From Nocardia terpenica (GTDB lineage Bacteria > Actinomycetota > Actinomycetes > Mycobacteriales > Mycobacteriaceae): a stretch of 64,000 nucleotides of DNA. Below are positions 52,520 through 60,686 of this stretch, piece by piece. The notes under the pieces were generated by a model. That model searched no databases. It saw only the letters and a program-made list of their open reading frames with translations, and was not told the DNA's origin. Every line of letters starts with the position of its first letter. The stretch's first letter is position 1. Made by a program: the position numbers and the translations under genes. The stretch covers positions 1,116,001 to 1,180,000 of the forward strand of contig NZ_JABMCZ010000002.1 of NCBI RefSeq assembly GCF_013186535.1. The letters run 5' to 3'.

Positions 52520-53011
52520 ATGAGCCATCCAGCTACAACGGGCATGACAGCATCCTCGGCAGACACGCCGCGATCACGAGTGGCCTACTACCGCGACATG
52601 TGCAGGCTCGATGCGACGGTGAAGCCCGAAACGGGGCGGATTGTCGTACACGCCGGACCTTTGTTGTCCGCCTTCACCTTGCCCAGTGGCATCGCCGTGC
52701 GGATCAAGGCGAAACTACAGCAGGTCAACGGCCGCCATGGCCCGATCATCGCCCACCCTCGATCGAATCGTTGGACCTTCCTTGCCGATCCCGTCCGCTT
52801 CGACGATGCCGACCTGACCGTCTACGCCAGCATGTTCCGGATCAACGTCTCGATCGCGCCATCGGGTTCCGAGATCATGCTCCCCTCGCCCGCCGACTTG
52901 CAGATCGCCTATCGGCTTTGGGAGACGTTGCCACCCAACGGCTTTCGACCTAGGGCAGGAGATGTCCTCGATGCCGTTCGCGATTGCTTCGACATCAAAG
53001 TGAGGCACTAG
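52520..53011 (+). CDS. Hypothetical protein, 163 aa
   Basis: Starts MSHPATTGMTASSADTPRSR. A beta-rich middle (VHAGPLLSAFTLPSGIAVRI) is followed by HPRSNRWTFLADPVRFDDAD and a helical end. No recognised family, but proteins with this HPRSxRWTFL pattern are common beside DUF397/DUF5753 pairs in Nocardia-like genomes (from memory). First gene of the facing operon. Confidence 0.6.
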   Translation: MSHPATTGMTASSADTPRSRVAYYRDMCRLDATVKPETGRIVVHAGPLLSAFTLPSGIAVRIKAKLQQVNGRHGPIIAHPRSNRWTFLADPVRFDDADLTVYASMFRINVSIAPSGSEIMLPSPADLQIAYRLWETLPPNGFRPRAGDVLDAVRDCFDIKVRH

Positions 53012-53074
53012 ATGGGTGCATTGCGTGAAATCACCGTTGCGCCGGAACAGATCTGGGAAAGGACCGCACGGTGA
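53012..53074 (+). CDS. Possible 20-aa coupled peptide
   Basis: MGALREITVAPEQIWERTAR, starting one base after the previous stop and overlapping the next start (GTGA). Too short to judge by composition. Tight coupling on both sides is the only support. Confidence 0.35.
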   Translation: MGALREITVAPEQIWERTAR

Positions 53075-53388
53075 ACCCGGAATTGCTGGTGTATGTGGGG
53101 GCACTGCTGATGTTCGCGGGCTTGATCGGGCTGGTTCCCGTCCTGACCGACCTGGGGTGCCCGCGAACACCAGCTCGTGGACCAGTGGTGGATTGGCCGG
53201 GCATGCTCCACCACCAAGCCGCCGAACTCAGCCAGCCGCCCACCCAACCGCTGCCGGTGCACGGGCGGGCGTTCACGGGCCCGGTTGCAGCCCTCCAGCA
53301 CCGCCTGCACCGCAGCGGCGATCAGCTGCCGCCGCAACCCCAGCGCGAGCCCCAGCCGCCGGATATCGGTCATCCGCATCAGCGGTAA
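53071..53388 (+). CDS. Small single-helix membrane protein
   Basis: 105 aa; GTG 53071 after GGGAAAGGA. One hydrophobic helix (LVYVGALLMFAGLIGLVPVL) is followed by a Pro/His/Arg-rich, probably disordered tail. Function unknown. Confidence 0.5.
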   Translation: MNPELLVYVGALLMFAGLIGLVPVLTDLGCPRTPARGPVVDWPGMLHHQAAELSQPPTQPLPVHGRAFTGPVAALQHRLHRSGDQLPPQPQREPQPPDIGHPHQR

Positions 53389-53393
53389 TCCCC

Positions 53394-53618
53394 ATGACTA
53401 CGCCCGCCGCAGCCGATTACCCCGCCGACGACGTTCATCTGCGGGTGCGGCTGGGCGAGGCGGTCTTCGACTACCGGGCACACGCGATCGCCGCCTGGCA
53501 CTTCATCAACGATTGGAGCAGATTCCATTGCGAGCCAATAGAAATCATCGACGACACCGAACAAGGCATGCAGGGACTGGATCGCCTCCCGTGCGAAATA
53601 TTGTTCCTCGAACCCTAG
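53394..53618 (+). CDS. Hypothetical protein, 74 aa
   Basis: Starts MTTPAAADYPADDVHLRVRL and ends LPCEILFLEP. Compact alpha/beta, soluble. Six bases after the previous gene. No recognised family. Confidence 0.5.
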   Translation: MTTPAAADYPADDVHLRVRLGEAVFDYRAHAIAAWHFINDWSRFHCEPIEIIDDTEQGMQGLDRLPCEILFLEP

Positions 53619-53624
53619 CAACCG

Positions 53625-53894
53625 GTGAATGACCACCCTCGGCCCGAACCGGTCGATGTGCCGCAGGGCCCGATCCGGCCCGAGCACGCGACCAACGGAT
53701 GAGAGCTGCGCGGCGCACCCGCCGAATATTGGCTGACCCGCCAGCACCACATCTACACCCTCGAGATCCGGGCCACCACCACACGCACATGCGCCCTGCG
53801 AGTGCATCACGGCGAAGTCTTGGTGCGAGAAGCCTCGGCCAGCAGTGTCGAATACGCGAAAGAGCTTGCCCAGCAATGGATCCACGAACACTGA
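53625..53894 (+). pseudogene. Small gene with in-frame stop at codon 26
   Basis: Frame from GTG 53625 reads 25 codons (starting VNDHPRPEPVDV), meets TGA at 53700-53702, then continues in the same frame with a protein-like sequence EYWLTRQHHIYTLEIRATTT to a stop at 53894. Either a nonsense mutation in a 89-aa gene, or translation starts again from an unusual codon after the stop. Confidence 0.55.
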
Positions 53895-53917
53895 AACACC
53901 AACCTAAAGAGAGTACC

Positions 53918-54403
53918 GTGAACGACTCCGACACCGCGATGCCGCCGACCGTGCGCAAACAACTGGACACGATGGCAATCGGACATGACGACGATTTGCT
54001 ACTGATGGCCGTCGCTACGCCTGGCTCGCACAAACCACGAGAACAAGGCGCAGAGCGTGCGATCGCGGCCTTCCCGACAGCGTACGTAGCCGTAATCGAC
54101 GCCCCGCACACGCTGCCGCTGGCAATCGGCTTCATCAACAGCGCACTACCAGGATGGCCGAACAACGAAGACAGCGTCCGGTGCCATGCACACGCACTCG
54201 GCTACGACCTCGCCCGCCTCCTCGTGTACTCCACCTCCACCGTCGACGACCCGATCACACGACTACTCAACACCGCACGCGACTACGACGCTGCGGCCAT
54301 CATCACCCCCGCCCTCGAACACATCGGCGGCGATCCAGCACCGATCCGCGCGGTGTGCGATCTCGAAACCATCTACCCGGCAACAACATACGCACACACC
54401 TGA
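53918..54403 (+). CDS. Resolvase-N-like protein, long form, 161 aa
   Basis: GTG 53918. The C-terminal 75 residues (HALGYDLARLLVYS ... AAAIITPALEHIGGD) are homologous to the 101-aa proteins of the 8.8-kb element (2505-2810). The N-terminal 80 residues are a separate region containing AVIDAPHTLPLAIGFINSA. Last gene of the operon facing the Scr1-type regulator, the same relative place as in the element. Confidence 0.6.
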   Translation: MNDSDTAMPPTVRKQLDTMAIGHDDDLLLMAVATPGSHKPREQGAERAIAAFPTAYVAVIDAPHTLPLAIGFINSALPGWPNNEDSVRCHAHALGYDLARLLVYSTSTVDDPITRLLNTARDYDAAAIITPALEHIGGDPAPIRAVCDLETIYPATTYAHT

Positions 54404-54501
54404 ACATCATCCGAAACATGCATCGAATCCATCACCTGTCTCGGTCCCCTCTGTGCCGAGTTGGTGTGTCACCCGAGTACCGCTGACAGCCCCTACCGTG
54501 G

Positions 54502-55089
54502 TCAGCCGACGTCCGGGCCGGAATCGCTTGCTGCTGCGGCTGCGAATGCTGGGTGTGCGCGGATCACGACCGTGGTTGTGCTGGTGATCGGTCGGCATCG
54601 GACGAACGTTCTGGCTCGGAGGTACGCGAACGCTGCGAGGAGCAGGCCGCACGGAAGCCACCCGGGGAAGAGCACGAAGACCAAGGGAACCTGGATCTGT
54701 CTTCCCAGGCCCACCTGCATTCCGGCCAGGAGCACGATCAGTACCAGTATCCCCGTGAGCACGAGGGTGTGGCCGATCAATCGGAACACCTTGGCGGATC
54801 GGATGCATCGGCCGCAGATCGGCCAGTCACCGTGGAGGTCGGCCGTGACCTCCAAGTGAACGGTCTTGAAGGAGAACAGCCTCCGCGGCAGCCATCGGAG
54901 GAAGAAGCCGGGTGAGTCCTGCTCGGGGCCGTGAGGTGCTCGGCGGAATCGGATGATTCCTGGGCGATGTTCGATCGCGGGGAGCCCATGTCCGGTACAC
55001 AAGTCGGGCAGGGGCCGCGCAAGCTCGAGCGATAGGTAGTCATGTGCCGACAAGGGGCTCGTTCGCGTGTGCAGTTCCAGCTCGGTCAT
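54502..55089 (-). CDS. Two-helix membrane protein of the T7SS locus
   Basis: About 195 aa; ATG 55089 follows GAGGAACCG (GTG 55137 also possible). Two adjacent transmembrane helices (LIGHTLVLTGILVLIVLLAG; QVPLVFVLFPGWLPCGLLLA) with a CxxC pair (WPICGRCIRS) before the first. Last gene of the minus-strand type VII operon. Could be an immunity or accessory protein. Confidence 0.6.
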   Translation of the reverse strand: MTELELHTRTSPLSAHDYLSLELARPLPDLCTGHGLPAIEHRPGIIRFRRAPHGPEQDSPGFFLRWLPRRLFSFKTVHLEVTADLHGDWPICGRCIRSAKVFRLIGHTLVLTGILVLIVLLAGMQVGLGRQIQVPLVFVLFPGWLPCGLLLAAFAYLRARTFVRCRPITSTTTVVIRAHPAFAAAAASDSGPDVG

Positions 55090-55140
55090 CGGTTCCTCGC
55101 TGATTCGCACCGGGATCGGCACGTCTTGTCGTTTCACCGG

Positions 55141-55650
55141 CTACACCAGCCATCCTCGCTCGCGGCGGTCACGGAAGTATTCGTCGTCGGCTTCCACCAC
55201 CTCGTCGGGAAGCGGCAACGGTCGCAGCGACGAGGCACCGGGCTCGGTAGGCGACAACGGATCTGCCCGCTCCGGTCGTCGTGGCGGGGGCGCTTGTGGG
55301 GGCGCAGAGCTGGGCGGCTGCTCAATACCGGTCCGAGGTTCGGGTTGTTGATTACGAAGTCGCTCCAGCTCGGCCTGTCCCTGCTCCGCCAGCCTGTTTC
55401 GCTCCTCTTCAGACATTGAGGCGGCCTTGTCGAAGATCGGTTTCGGTACTTGGTCGAGGATCTGAGCGAATGCGTCCGACATTCCGAATTCCCGCATACT
55501 GGCCCGACCGGCAAGGACATCGCCGAGTCGTTTACGCAGGTCCGGGTTGGCGGTGACGGACTGGAGCGCTTCTAGCGACTTGCGGAGCTGTCGCGAGACG
55601 CCGATGTCGCCGTGTGCCACATCGAAAATGAACTCCGGTGGTTGCGGCAT
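55141..55650 (-). CDS. T7SS-associated hypothetical protein, Pro-rich tail
   Basis: 169 aa. N-terminal helical 90 residues (SRQLRKSLEALQSVTANPDL) and a Pro/Glu-rich linker ending in DEVVEADDEYFRDRRERGWL. Six bases after the WXG protein gene. Not a recognised family. Confidence 0.6.
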   Translation of the reverse strand: MPQPPEFIFDVAHGDIGVSRQLRKSLEALQSVTANPDLRKRLGDVLAGRASMREFGMSDAFAQILDQVPKPIFDKAASMSEEERNRLAEQGQAELERLRNQQPEPRTGIEQPPSSAPPQAPPPRRPERADPLSPTEPGASSLRPLPLPDEVVEADDEYFRDRRERGWLV

Positions 55651-55656
55651 CGGCGG

Positions 55657-56382
55657 TCACGCTCCCGGGAAGTGGTAGGCGGCGTTCGGCAGCGGGGGCA
55701 GCTTGTCGGCGGATGTATGGCTGGACAGCCCTTGCAGAAGCGAGACGATTCCGGTGATCGTCTTATAGGTCAGGGTGACCTTCTTCATCATTTCGCCGAT
55801 GCGCTCGACCATCATCACCACGTAGGCCGCTGATACTGCGGCTTGAGCCGCAGCGGCGGGCACGCCAACCAGCGTGGAGGCCAGGACGGCTTCGGCCGCC
55901 GCGCTGGCCAGCCACAGGATGGCGAGGTCGACGAGATCCTGGAGCAGATCGCCGAGCACCCGCGCCAGGTTCATCATGGAGTTGGCGATGTTCGTCAGCT
56001 CACGCCCGATTTCTTTCAGTGGGGCGGTCTGGAAGTCGACTTTGCCGGCCAGGTCCTGGAAGTAGCTGTGCGCGCTGTTGGCGGCGTGCCCATGCCAGGA
56101 CTGCTGAACCGTGTTCTGCCAGCCGGTCTGCACCGCAGCCGCGAAATCGGAGTTGAAACTGCTGAGGTTCTCTGCGGCGCCTGCGGCCTTCCGCACGGCT
56201 TCCCAGTCGCCTGCCACTTGCTCAGATGCCCATCCGAACACGTCGAAACCGGTGAGGTTCTTGATGGTCTGCGAGATGTAGTAGGCGGGGGAAACGAAAT
56301 TTCCGCCGAAGAAATACGGTATGGCTTCGGGCAGCGGATCGTCGGCCTGCGGTTCTTTGAGAGCGGTCGCGGGCTGTGTCAT
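55657..56382 (-). CDS. WXG-type T7SS substrate with hydrophobic C-terminal half
   Basis: 241 aa. W-H-G motif in TVQQSWHGHAANSAHSYF within a helical N-terminal part; residues about 145-195 are Ala-rich and strongly hydrophobic (LAILWLASAAAEAVLASTLV and onward). The layout is like PPE/WXG effectors. ATG overlaps the EspC-like stop (ATGA). Confidence 0.7.
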   Translation of the reverse strand: MTQPATALKEPQADDPLPEAIPYFFGGNFVSPAYYISQTIKNLTGFDVFGWASEQVAGDWEAVRKAAGAAENLSSFNSDFAAAVQTGWQNTVQQSWHGHAANSAHSYFQDLAGKVDFQTAPLKEIGRELTNIANSMMNLARVLGDLLQDLVDLAILWLASAAAEAVLASTLVGVPAAAAQAAVSAAYVVMMVERIGEMMKKVTLTYKTITGIVSLLQGLSSHTSADKLPPLPNAAYHFPGA

Positions 56383-56699
56383 CGTGAGCCTTCCGACGAC
56401 GCGCCGTCCAGGCGTGCGGCCGACGCGTTGTCGGTGGCCCGGTATGACCGCGCGGCTGACGTTAGGCTGTCGGCTGAATCGCCGGAAATCTTCGCGAGGT
56501 GATCGTAGTTCCCGTCCAGATTCTCGCGAATCTGATCGACCATCCCCTTGGCGAATACGTATATTCTGGCTTCTCCCGCACTCAGCTCGAACCACTTCGA
56601 AGCGTACTTCTTCGCGGCATCAGCCTGGTCGGCGAGATCACGCAGCGAGTGTCCGAACTTATCGAGGTCGTCCGGATTCACACTGAAATCGTCGGTCAT
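56379..56699 (-). CDS. EspC-family type VII secretion target
   Basis: 106 aa, T7SS_ESX_EspC/DUF2580-like: VNPDDLDKFGHSLRDLADQA at the start, then MVDQIRENLDGNYDHLAKIS and an SARSYRATD ending typical of the family. Co-encoded with the WXG protein, forming a probable heterodimeric substrate. Confidence 0.78.
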   Translation of the reverse strand: MTDDFSVNPDDLDKFGHSLRDLADQADAAKKYASKWFELSAGEARIYVFAKGMVDQIRENLDGNYDHLAKISGDSADSLTSAARSYRATDNASAARLDGASSEGSR

Positions 56700-56763
56700 T
56701 ATGTTCCCTTGATGCTATTGCCCTCGAATTACGGTGGCTAGAAGGTATCGGCTGCGTCTGCGC

Positions 56764-57243
56764 CTACCGTGGGCCGCTGTCGGGTGTGTTCCGGGGTCCG
56801 AATCGTTCGCTCATCTCGCGGTGCAATGTCCGGCGCAGGACATTGATCTCCTCGGCCTCGACGCGCGCGTGATCGTGGGCGCCTTGCATGTAGGCGATCG
56901 AACCGAGCGTTACCTGCTCGACCGGGTCACCGTCCGGGCCGAGCCGAGCCAGCCGCGCGGCGAGCATCGCTGCCGCCCCGGCCATATCGAGCCCACCAGG
57001 CCGAGTCACCGGGAGCGCGTTCCACCAGATCCCGGTCAGGCCGGCGGCTAATTGTGCCGACAGATCAGCGACTTCTCCCCACAGATCAGCCATCTGCTCG
57101 GCGTTGCGGTCCAACGCCAGCGCGGCGGCGTACTCGCCGTCCGTCCCGGGTTGGGCTGCCGGTCCACACTGCTCACCAACTGGTTCCGCAGTCACGGGTG
57201 TGTCGTCGTCCACGTCATCCCCCTGCTGTCCTGCCTGCACCAT
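56764..57243 (-). CDS. T7SS-locus hypothetical protein, 159 aa
   Basis: ATG 57243 behind GAGGATCGG. An acidic N-terminus, then an amphipathic helical region (MADLWGEVADLSAQLAAGLT) and VEQVTLGSIAYMQGAHDHAR. No recognised family. Divergent from the DUF3558 lipoprotein gene. Confidence 0.55.
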   Translation of the reverse strand: MVQAGQQGDDVDDDTPVTAEPVGEQCGPAAQPGTDGEYAAALALDRNAEQMADLWGEVADLSAQLAAGLTGIWWNALPVTRPGGLDMAGAAAMLAARLARLGPDGDPVEQVTLGSIAYMQGAHDHARVEAEEINVLRRTLHREMSERFGPRNTPDSGPR

Positions 57244-57362
57244 CCGATCCTCACGGTAACCCAGCCGCCCCTGTTGCGGTGGCGGTGTTCCGGATGGAAC
57301 CACGGCCTGATGCCGTGCGTCCTACTCTGATGGAGACATAGCGGCCGAGGCAGGGGAGAAAT

Positions 57363-57959
57363 TTGTCGACGCGATCAACAGCCGCATCGCACGGAGCGCG
57401 CGCGCTTCCCGTGGTGCTGGCCGGCCTCACGGTACTGATGACAGCGTGCTCTTCCGGCCATGGCGGCACAACTACCAGTCAGAGCGCCGCGTCAGCCACA
57501 CCTAGCGGGCTCAGCGAACCGCTGTGGAATCCCTGCGAGCAACTGTCCGACGATGCGCTGCGAGCCACCAAGGCCGATCCCGCATCGAAGAAAGTCGCGA
57601 TCGATTCCGGACAGGCCGTCGATGCGTTCACAAAGGTGTGTGAATGGCGTTCTGTCGAAGGACCATACGGGGTAGGCGTCGGCTCCATGCGGGCAACGCA
57701 AGCACAGGCTCGGTCGAACACCAGCTGGGTCGGCTTCCGCGATGTCACGATCGGTCCGCGGCAGGGCCTGATCTACCAGGACAAGACCGATGCCGAAGGC
57801 GACAAGTTGAGCTGCTACGTCAACGTGCCCTATGCGCAAGGCTCGATCGAAGTCTCTGTCGACTGGTCCTACGGCGAGCGGGCGACGGCACCGCAATTAC
57901 CGCCCTGCGATCTGGCCGTGAGGCATGCGACAGAACTGGAGCCGTACTTCCCGAAGTGA
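57363..57959 (+). CDS. DUF3558 family lipoprotein
   Basis: 198 aa. Lipoprotein signal peptide ending LTVLMTACSS with the lipobox Cys at about 29, a Ser/Thr linker, then the DUF3558 domain (PLWNPCEQLSDDALRATKAD, CEWRS, LPPCDLA). TTG 57363 behind GGGGAGAAA. Anchored outside the membrane; DUF3558 lipoproteins are often near type VII substrates in mycolata. Confidence 0.85.
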   Translation: MSTRSTAASHGARALPVVLAGLTVLMTACSSGHGGTTTSQSAASATPSGLSEPLWNPCEQLSDDALRATKADPASKKVAIDSGQAVDAFTKVCEWRSVEGPYGVGVGSMRATQAQARSNTSWVGFRDVTIGPRQGLIYQDKTDAEGDKLSCYVNVPYAQGSIEVSVDWSYGERATAPQLPPCDLAVRHATELEPYFPK

Positions 57960-58031
57960 CCGCGTCCCACGCACGTTCGACAAGCATTCGGGAGCACCGC
58001 GATACTGCGTAGAAATCATAAGGAGGCCGCG

Positions 58032-58448
58032 ATGGCGGAGCCGCAGGGGGATTCGGGCAAACCACCACAGTTCACGGATCAGCTGGCGTACTGGCGAAGC
58101 CTGAAGCAGCAGGCCGAAGGCGGTACCTTCCGCCTCGATCCTGATCTCGCTCAGGCACTACGCAACAGGGCCGAGACGATGCGGAAGCACTTGGAGGAGG
58201 ACCTTCTCATCACTGCCCGCAAACTCGCCCACCTGGATGGATTCGGCACGCTGCCCTCGTCCCTGGCGTTGAAGCAAGCGTTCGAGCAGAAAGCTGACGG
58301 AGCACCCGATTCGGCGGTGAACCAGTACAAAGCCGCGATCGACATCGTCACTACGATGCGCGACACCTACGACACGGTTATCCAGAAGCTCCTCGCGCAG
58401 GACCATGCCAGCGCCGTAGCGATCGGCAAGACGACCGAGGGGGCGTAA
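58032..58448 (+). CDS. Helical T7SS-locus protein, 138 aa
   Basis: All-helical, charged, WXG100-sized with extensions (DQLAYWRSLKQQAEGGTFRL ... AVNQYKAAIDIVTTMRDTYD). Its stop overlaps the next ATG by one base (TAATG). Probably a secreted partner of the following protein. Confidence 0.65.
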   Translation: MAEPQGDSGKPPQFTDQLAYWRSLKQQAEGGTFRLDPDLAQALRNRAETMRKHLEEDLLITARKLAHLDGFGTLPSSLALKQAFEQKADGAPDSAVNQYKAAIDIVTTMRDTYDTVIQKLLAQDHASAVAIGKTTEGA

Positions 58449-59881
58449 TGGGATGGTTTGGGCTCCACAGTCCGAAAGATCTGGCGGAGTGGGCCGCCAA
58501 TCTCGTTCAGCTGGGGACTGGGCACGCAGGACAGGCGAAAGCGGAGCGGCAGGATCAGGATCGGCGCGATCGGGAGGACGAGGCGGCCCGGCAGTGGGAT
58601 CCGGCGCGTGCTGGCGCCAATGCCGGGTTCGATGCGTTGAAGGCCGAGCACGGCGGCGGGTTCGACCCCGCGGTGCTGGTCGGCGACAAACGGGAGCCGT
58701 TTCCGGCGTGGGCGCATCAGAAGATCTGGAACGCGCTCAACGATGCGGCCAGTCCGGTCGCAGCAGCGAAGATCAATGACGCCGCGCAAGGATGGCGGGA
58801 TCTCGGCTACAAGACAAAGCAATTCGCCGACGAGTTCTCCAACGGTGTCGCGCAGGACGTGGAACAGATGATGCAGGGCCGATCCGCGGGAGCGTTCATC
58901 GACGCGACACGCACGTTCTGCAGCGACGTGGGCAAGCTCTCGGTCGCGCAGCAGCTTGTCGCCCGGGGCATGGCTTTGCACGGCGACTATCTGGGGCAGG
59001 CCAAGGATTCGGTTCCGCAGCCGGAGAAATCGGGCGGCTTCACCGATATGGTGATCGACCATCTGCCGTTCCAGGGTTACTTCAAAGGGTCGCAGTACCG
59101 CGCCGAGGAGGCGGAGAAGGACGCGCAGCGGGTGATGACCGACGTCTACCAAGCCAACGTGGTACGCGACGTCGACCCGACTCGGCCGGTACTGCCCACC
59201 CCGAGCAACCCGGTGAACGGGCCCGGCGTACCCGACCCTGGCACTTCCTTCGGCGGACAGCAACAGGACGGGCGTGGTGGTGGGACAACACCGGCCGGAA
59301 CTGGTGGGCAACCACCTGGAGCGGCAGGCACCGGTTCCGGCAGCGGTGATGGGTCCGGGCTGGGAGCCGAGGGCGCGAAAGAGAATTCGCCCGGCTCCGA
59401 CACGAATCAGGATCCAGCGAGCACGAACCCATCGAGCACCACTACTCCGGCCGGTATGGCCTCCAGCGACCCGTCGGCTGGGAACACGCGGCAGGGCATA
59501 CCGGGGCTCGGTAGCCCGACCGGACAGCCGTCGACGGTCGGCTCCGGAGGGCTGTCCGGCGTGGGCGGCCTGCCAGGGTTCGGGGACGGGCGCGGAGCCG
59601 GTGGCGGGTCGGGTTCGGGTACCGGTGGGCGCGCAGGTACCCCTGGACGCAGCGTGCCGGGGGCGAAGATTTCTGGCGAGCCGACCGCGGCCAGGGCGGC
59701 GGCCAGGCTTGGCCAGCCTGGTGCACCCGGCTCTCCGGGTGGAGTTCCTCCTGGGGCTCGCGGAAAAGGCGATGAGGAGCGCGAAGTCAAGAAGAAGGAC
59801 TATCTGGTCTACGACCGCGGCTCGGAGTTACTGGGTGAGCTGCCGCCCGCGTTGCCGCCGGGCGGGGTGATCGGCGAGTAG
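58448..59881 (+). CDS. Putative T7SS substrate with Gly/Pro-rich tail
   Basis: 477 aa. Residues 1-230 helical (MGWFGLHSPKDLAEWAANLV; AAQGWRDLGYKTKQFADEFS), 235-440 an extremely Gly/Pro/Ser/Thr-rich tail, and a short conserved-looking end (KKDYLVYDRGSELLGELPPA). The plan recalls EspB/PPE-type secreted proteins. No enzymatic motif is seen. Confidence 0.65.
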   Translation: MGWFGLHSPKDLAEWAANLVQLGTGHAGQAKAERQDQDRRDREDEAARQWDPARAGANAGFDALKAEHGGGFDPAVLVGDKREPFPAWAHQKIWNALNDAASPVAAAKINDAAQGWRDLGYKTKQFADEFSNGVAQDVEQMMQGRSAGAFIDATRTFCSDVGKLSVAQQLVARGMALHGDYLGQAKDSVPQPEKSGGFTDMVIDHLPFQGYFKGSQYRAEEAEKDAQRVMTDVYQANVVRDVDPTRPVLPTPSNPVNGPGVPDPGTSFGGQQQDGRGGGTTPAGTGGQPPGAAGTGSGSGDGSGLGAEGAKENSPGSDTNQDPASTNPSSTTTPAGMASSDPSAGNTRQGIPGLGSPTGQPSTVGSGGLSGVGGLPGFGDGRGAGGGSGSGTGGRAGTPGRSVPGAKISGEPTAARAAARLGQPGAPGSPGGVPPGARGKGDEEREVKKKDYLVYDRGSELLGELPPALPPGGVIGE

Positions 59882-59887
59882 CGCACG

Positions 59888-60655
59888 ATGAGCGAAAAAC
59901 GTTGGCGCATGAGTGGATTGACCTTCACTCTCGCGCTGGAAGCGTTCGGCCGTGACCGCCTGCCGTATCCACTGCGGTATCTACCCGAGACGTTCGAAGC
60001 ACTAGACGATTACGACCGCGCCCGCACCGAGGCCACGCAGCAGCTCGCGAACGCAGTCGACGAGCGGCTGTTCCAGACGGTCTCGATCCTGCTGAACCCG
60101 CAGGCACGGGTAGAGATTCACGGTTTCTACGGCCATGACCGCGGCGCCGTGGTGCGTGTGCATGCTGGACTCGCCGGCCGCGCCGCAGCCCTCGCTGTCC
60201 AAATGCCGGGCCCTACACCGGAATACGGCGGCGATGTCATTCTGCTCGCTTGTGCATCGAAGGATCTACCTACGCATCTGACGGCGAACCTGCCCAAATG
60301 CCCGCCCGGAACACAACCGTCGATCAGCGGGCACCGCAGTGATCTGGACAGGACTGAATACGCGCGGCACCCGATCCAGTTGTCGCACACCGAGAAACTA
60401 CATCGCATCGTTCGCCGCCCGCGGTCGAGCGTTGGCGAGATCACGGTCTACCCGGGTAGCGCGGTCGATGCACGCCCTACTACCGACGGTCGCGGTTTCC
60501 ACTGGCTAGACTATCAGCCTGTCGACGGTCGCTACCTGCTGCTGCATCAAGGCAATAACGAATTCACTTTGGTACCCGGCACTGACGACTCGATCACCCG
60601 TCAGCTACACGATCTGCTCCTCAGTACACGTAACGCCGTCACTCGTCACCGGTGA
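59888..60655 (+). CDS. espG: EspG-like ESX secretion-associated chaperone
   Basis: 255 aa, EspG family (PF14011-like): RMSGLTFTLALEAFGRDRLP at the start, a central EIHGFYGHDRGAVVRVHAGL and the C-terminal TVYPGSAVDARPTTDGRGFH (pattern of the ESX EspG fold). EspG proteins bind the substrate pair in the cytosol and deliver it to the ESX ATPase. Its presence indicates that the two preceding genes encode its clients. No ESX membrane component is in the window. Confidence 0.8.
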   Translation: MSEKRWRMSGLTFTLALEAFGRDRLPYPLRYLPETFEALDDYDRARTEATQQLANAVDERLFQTVSILLNPQARVEIHGFYGHDRGAVVRVHAGLAGRAAALAVQMPGPTPEYGGDVILLACASKDLPTHLTANLPKCPPGTQPSISGHRSDLDRTEYARHPIQLSHTEKLHRIVRRPRSSVGEITVYPGSAVDARPTTDGRGFHWLDYQPVDGRYLLLHQGNNEFTLVPGTDDSITRQLHDLLLSTRNAVTRHR

Positions 60656-60686
60656 CGTGGGCGTTTGATCGCAGGGCGTGATGATG

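Larger units (their letters stand above)
44204..54403. mobile_element. Probable older genomic island at tRNA-Ser(TGA); right end not found
   Basis: Starts with an integrase beside the tRNA 3' end and holds orphan small genes, a degenerate integrase, duplicated gene pairs and a broken gene. I saw no second copy of the tRNA 3' end to the right in this window, so the right boundary given is only the end of the small-gene operon. The island could extend further, into or past the type VII locus. Confidence 0.4.
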
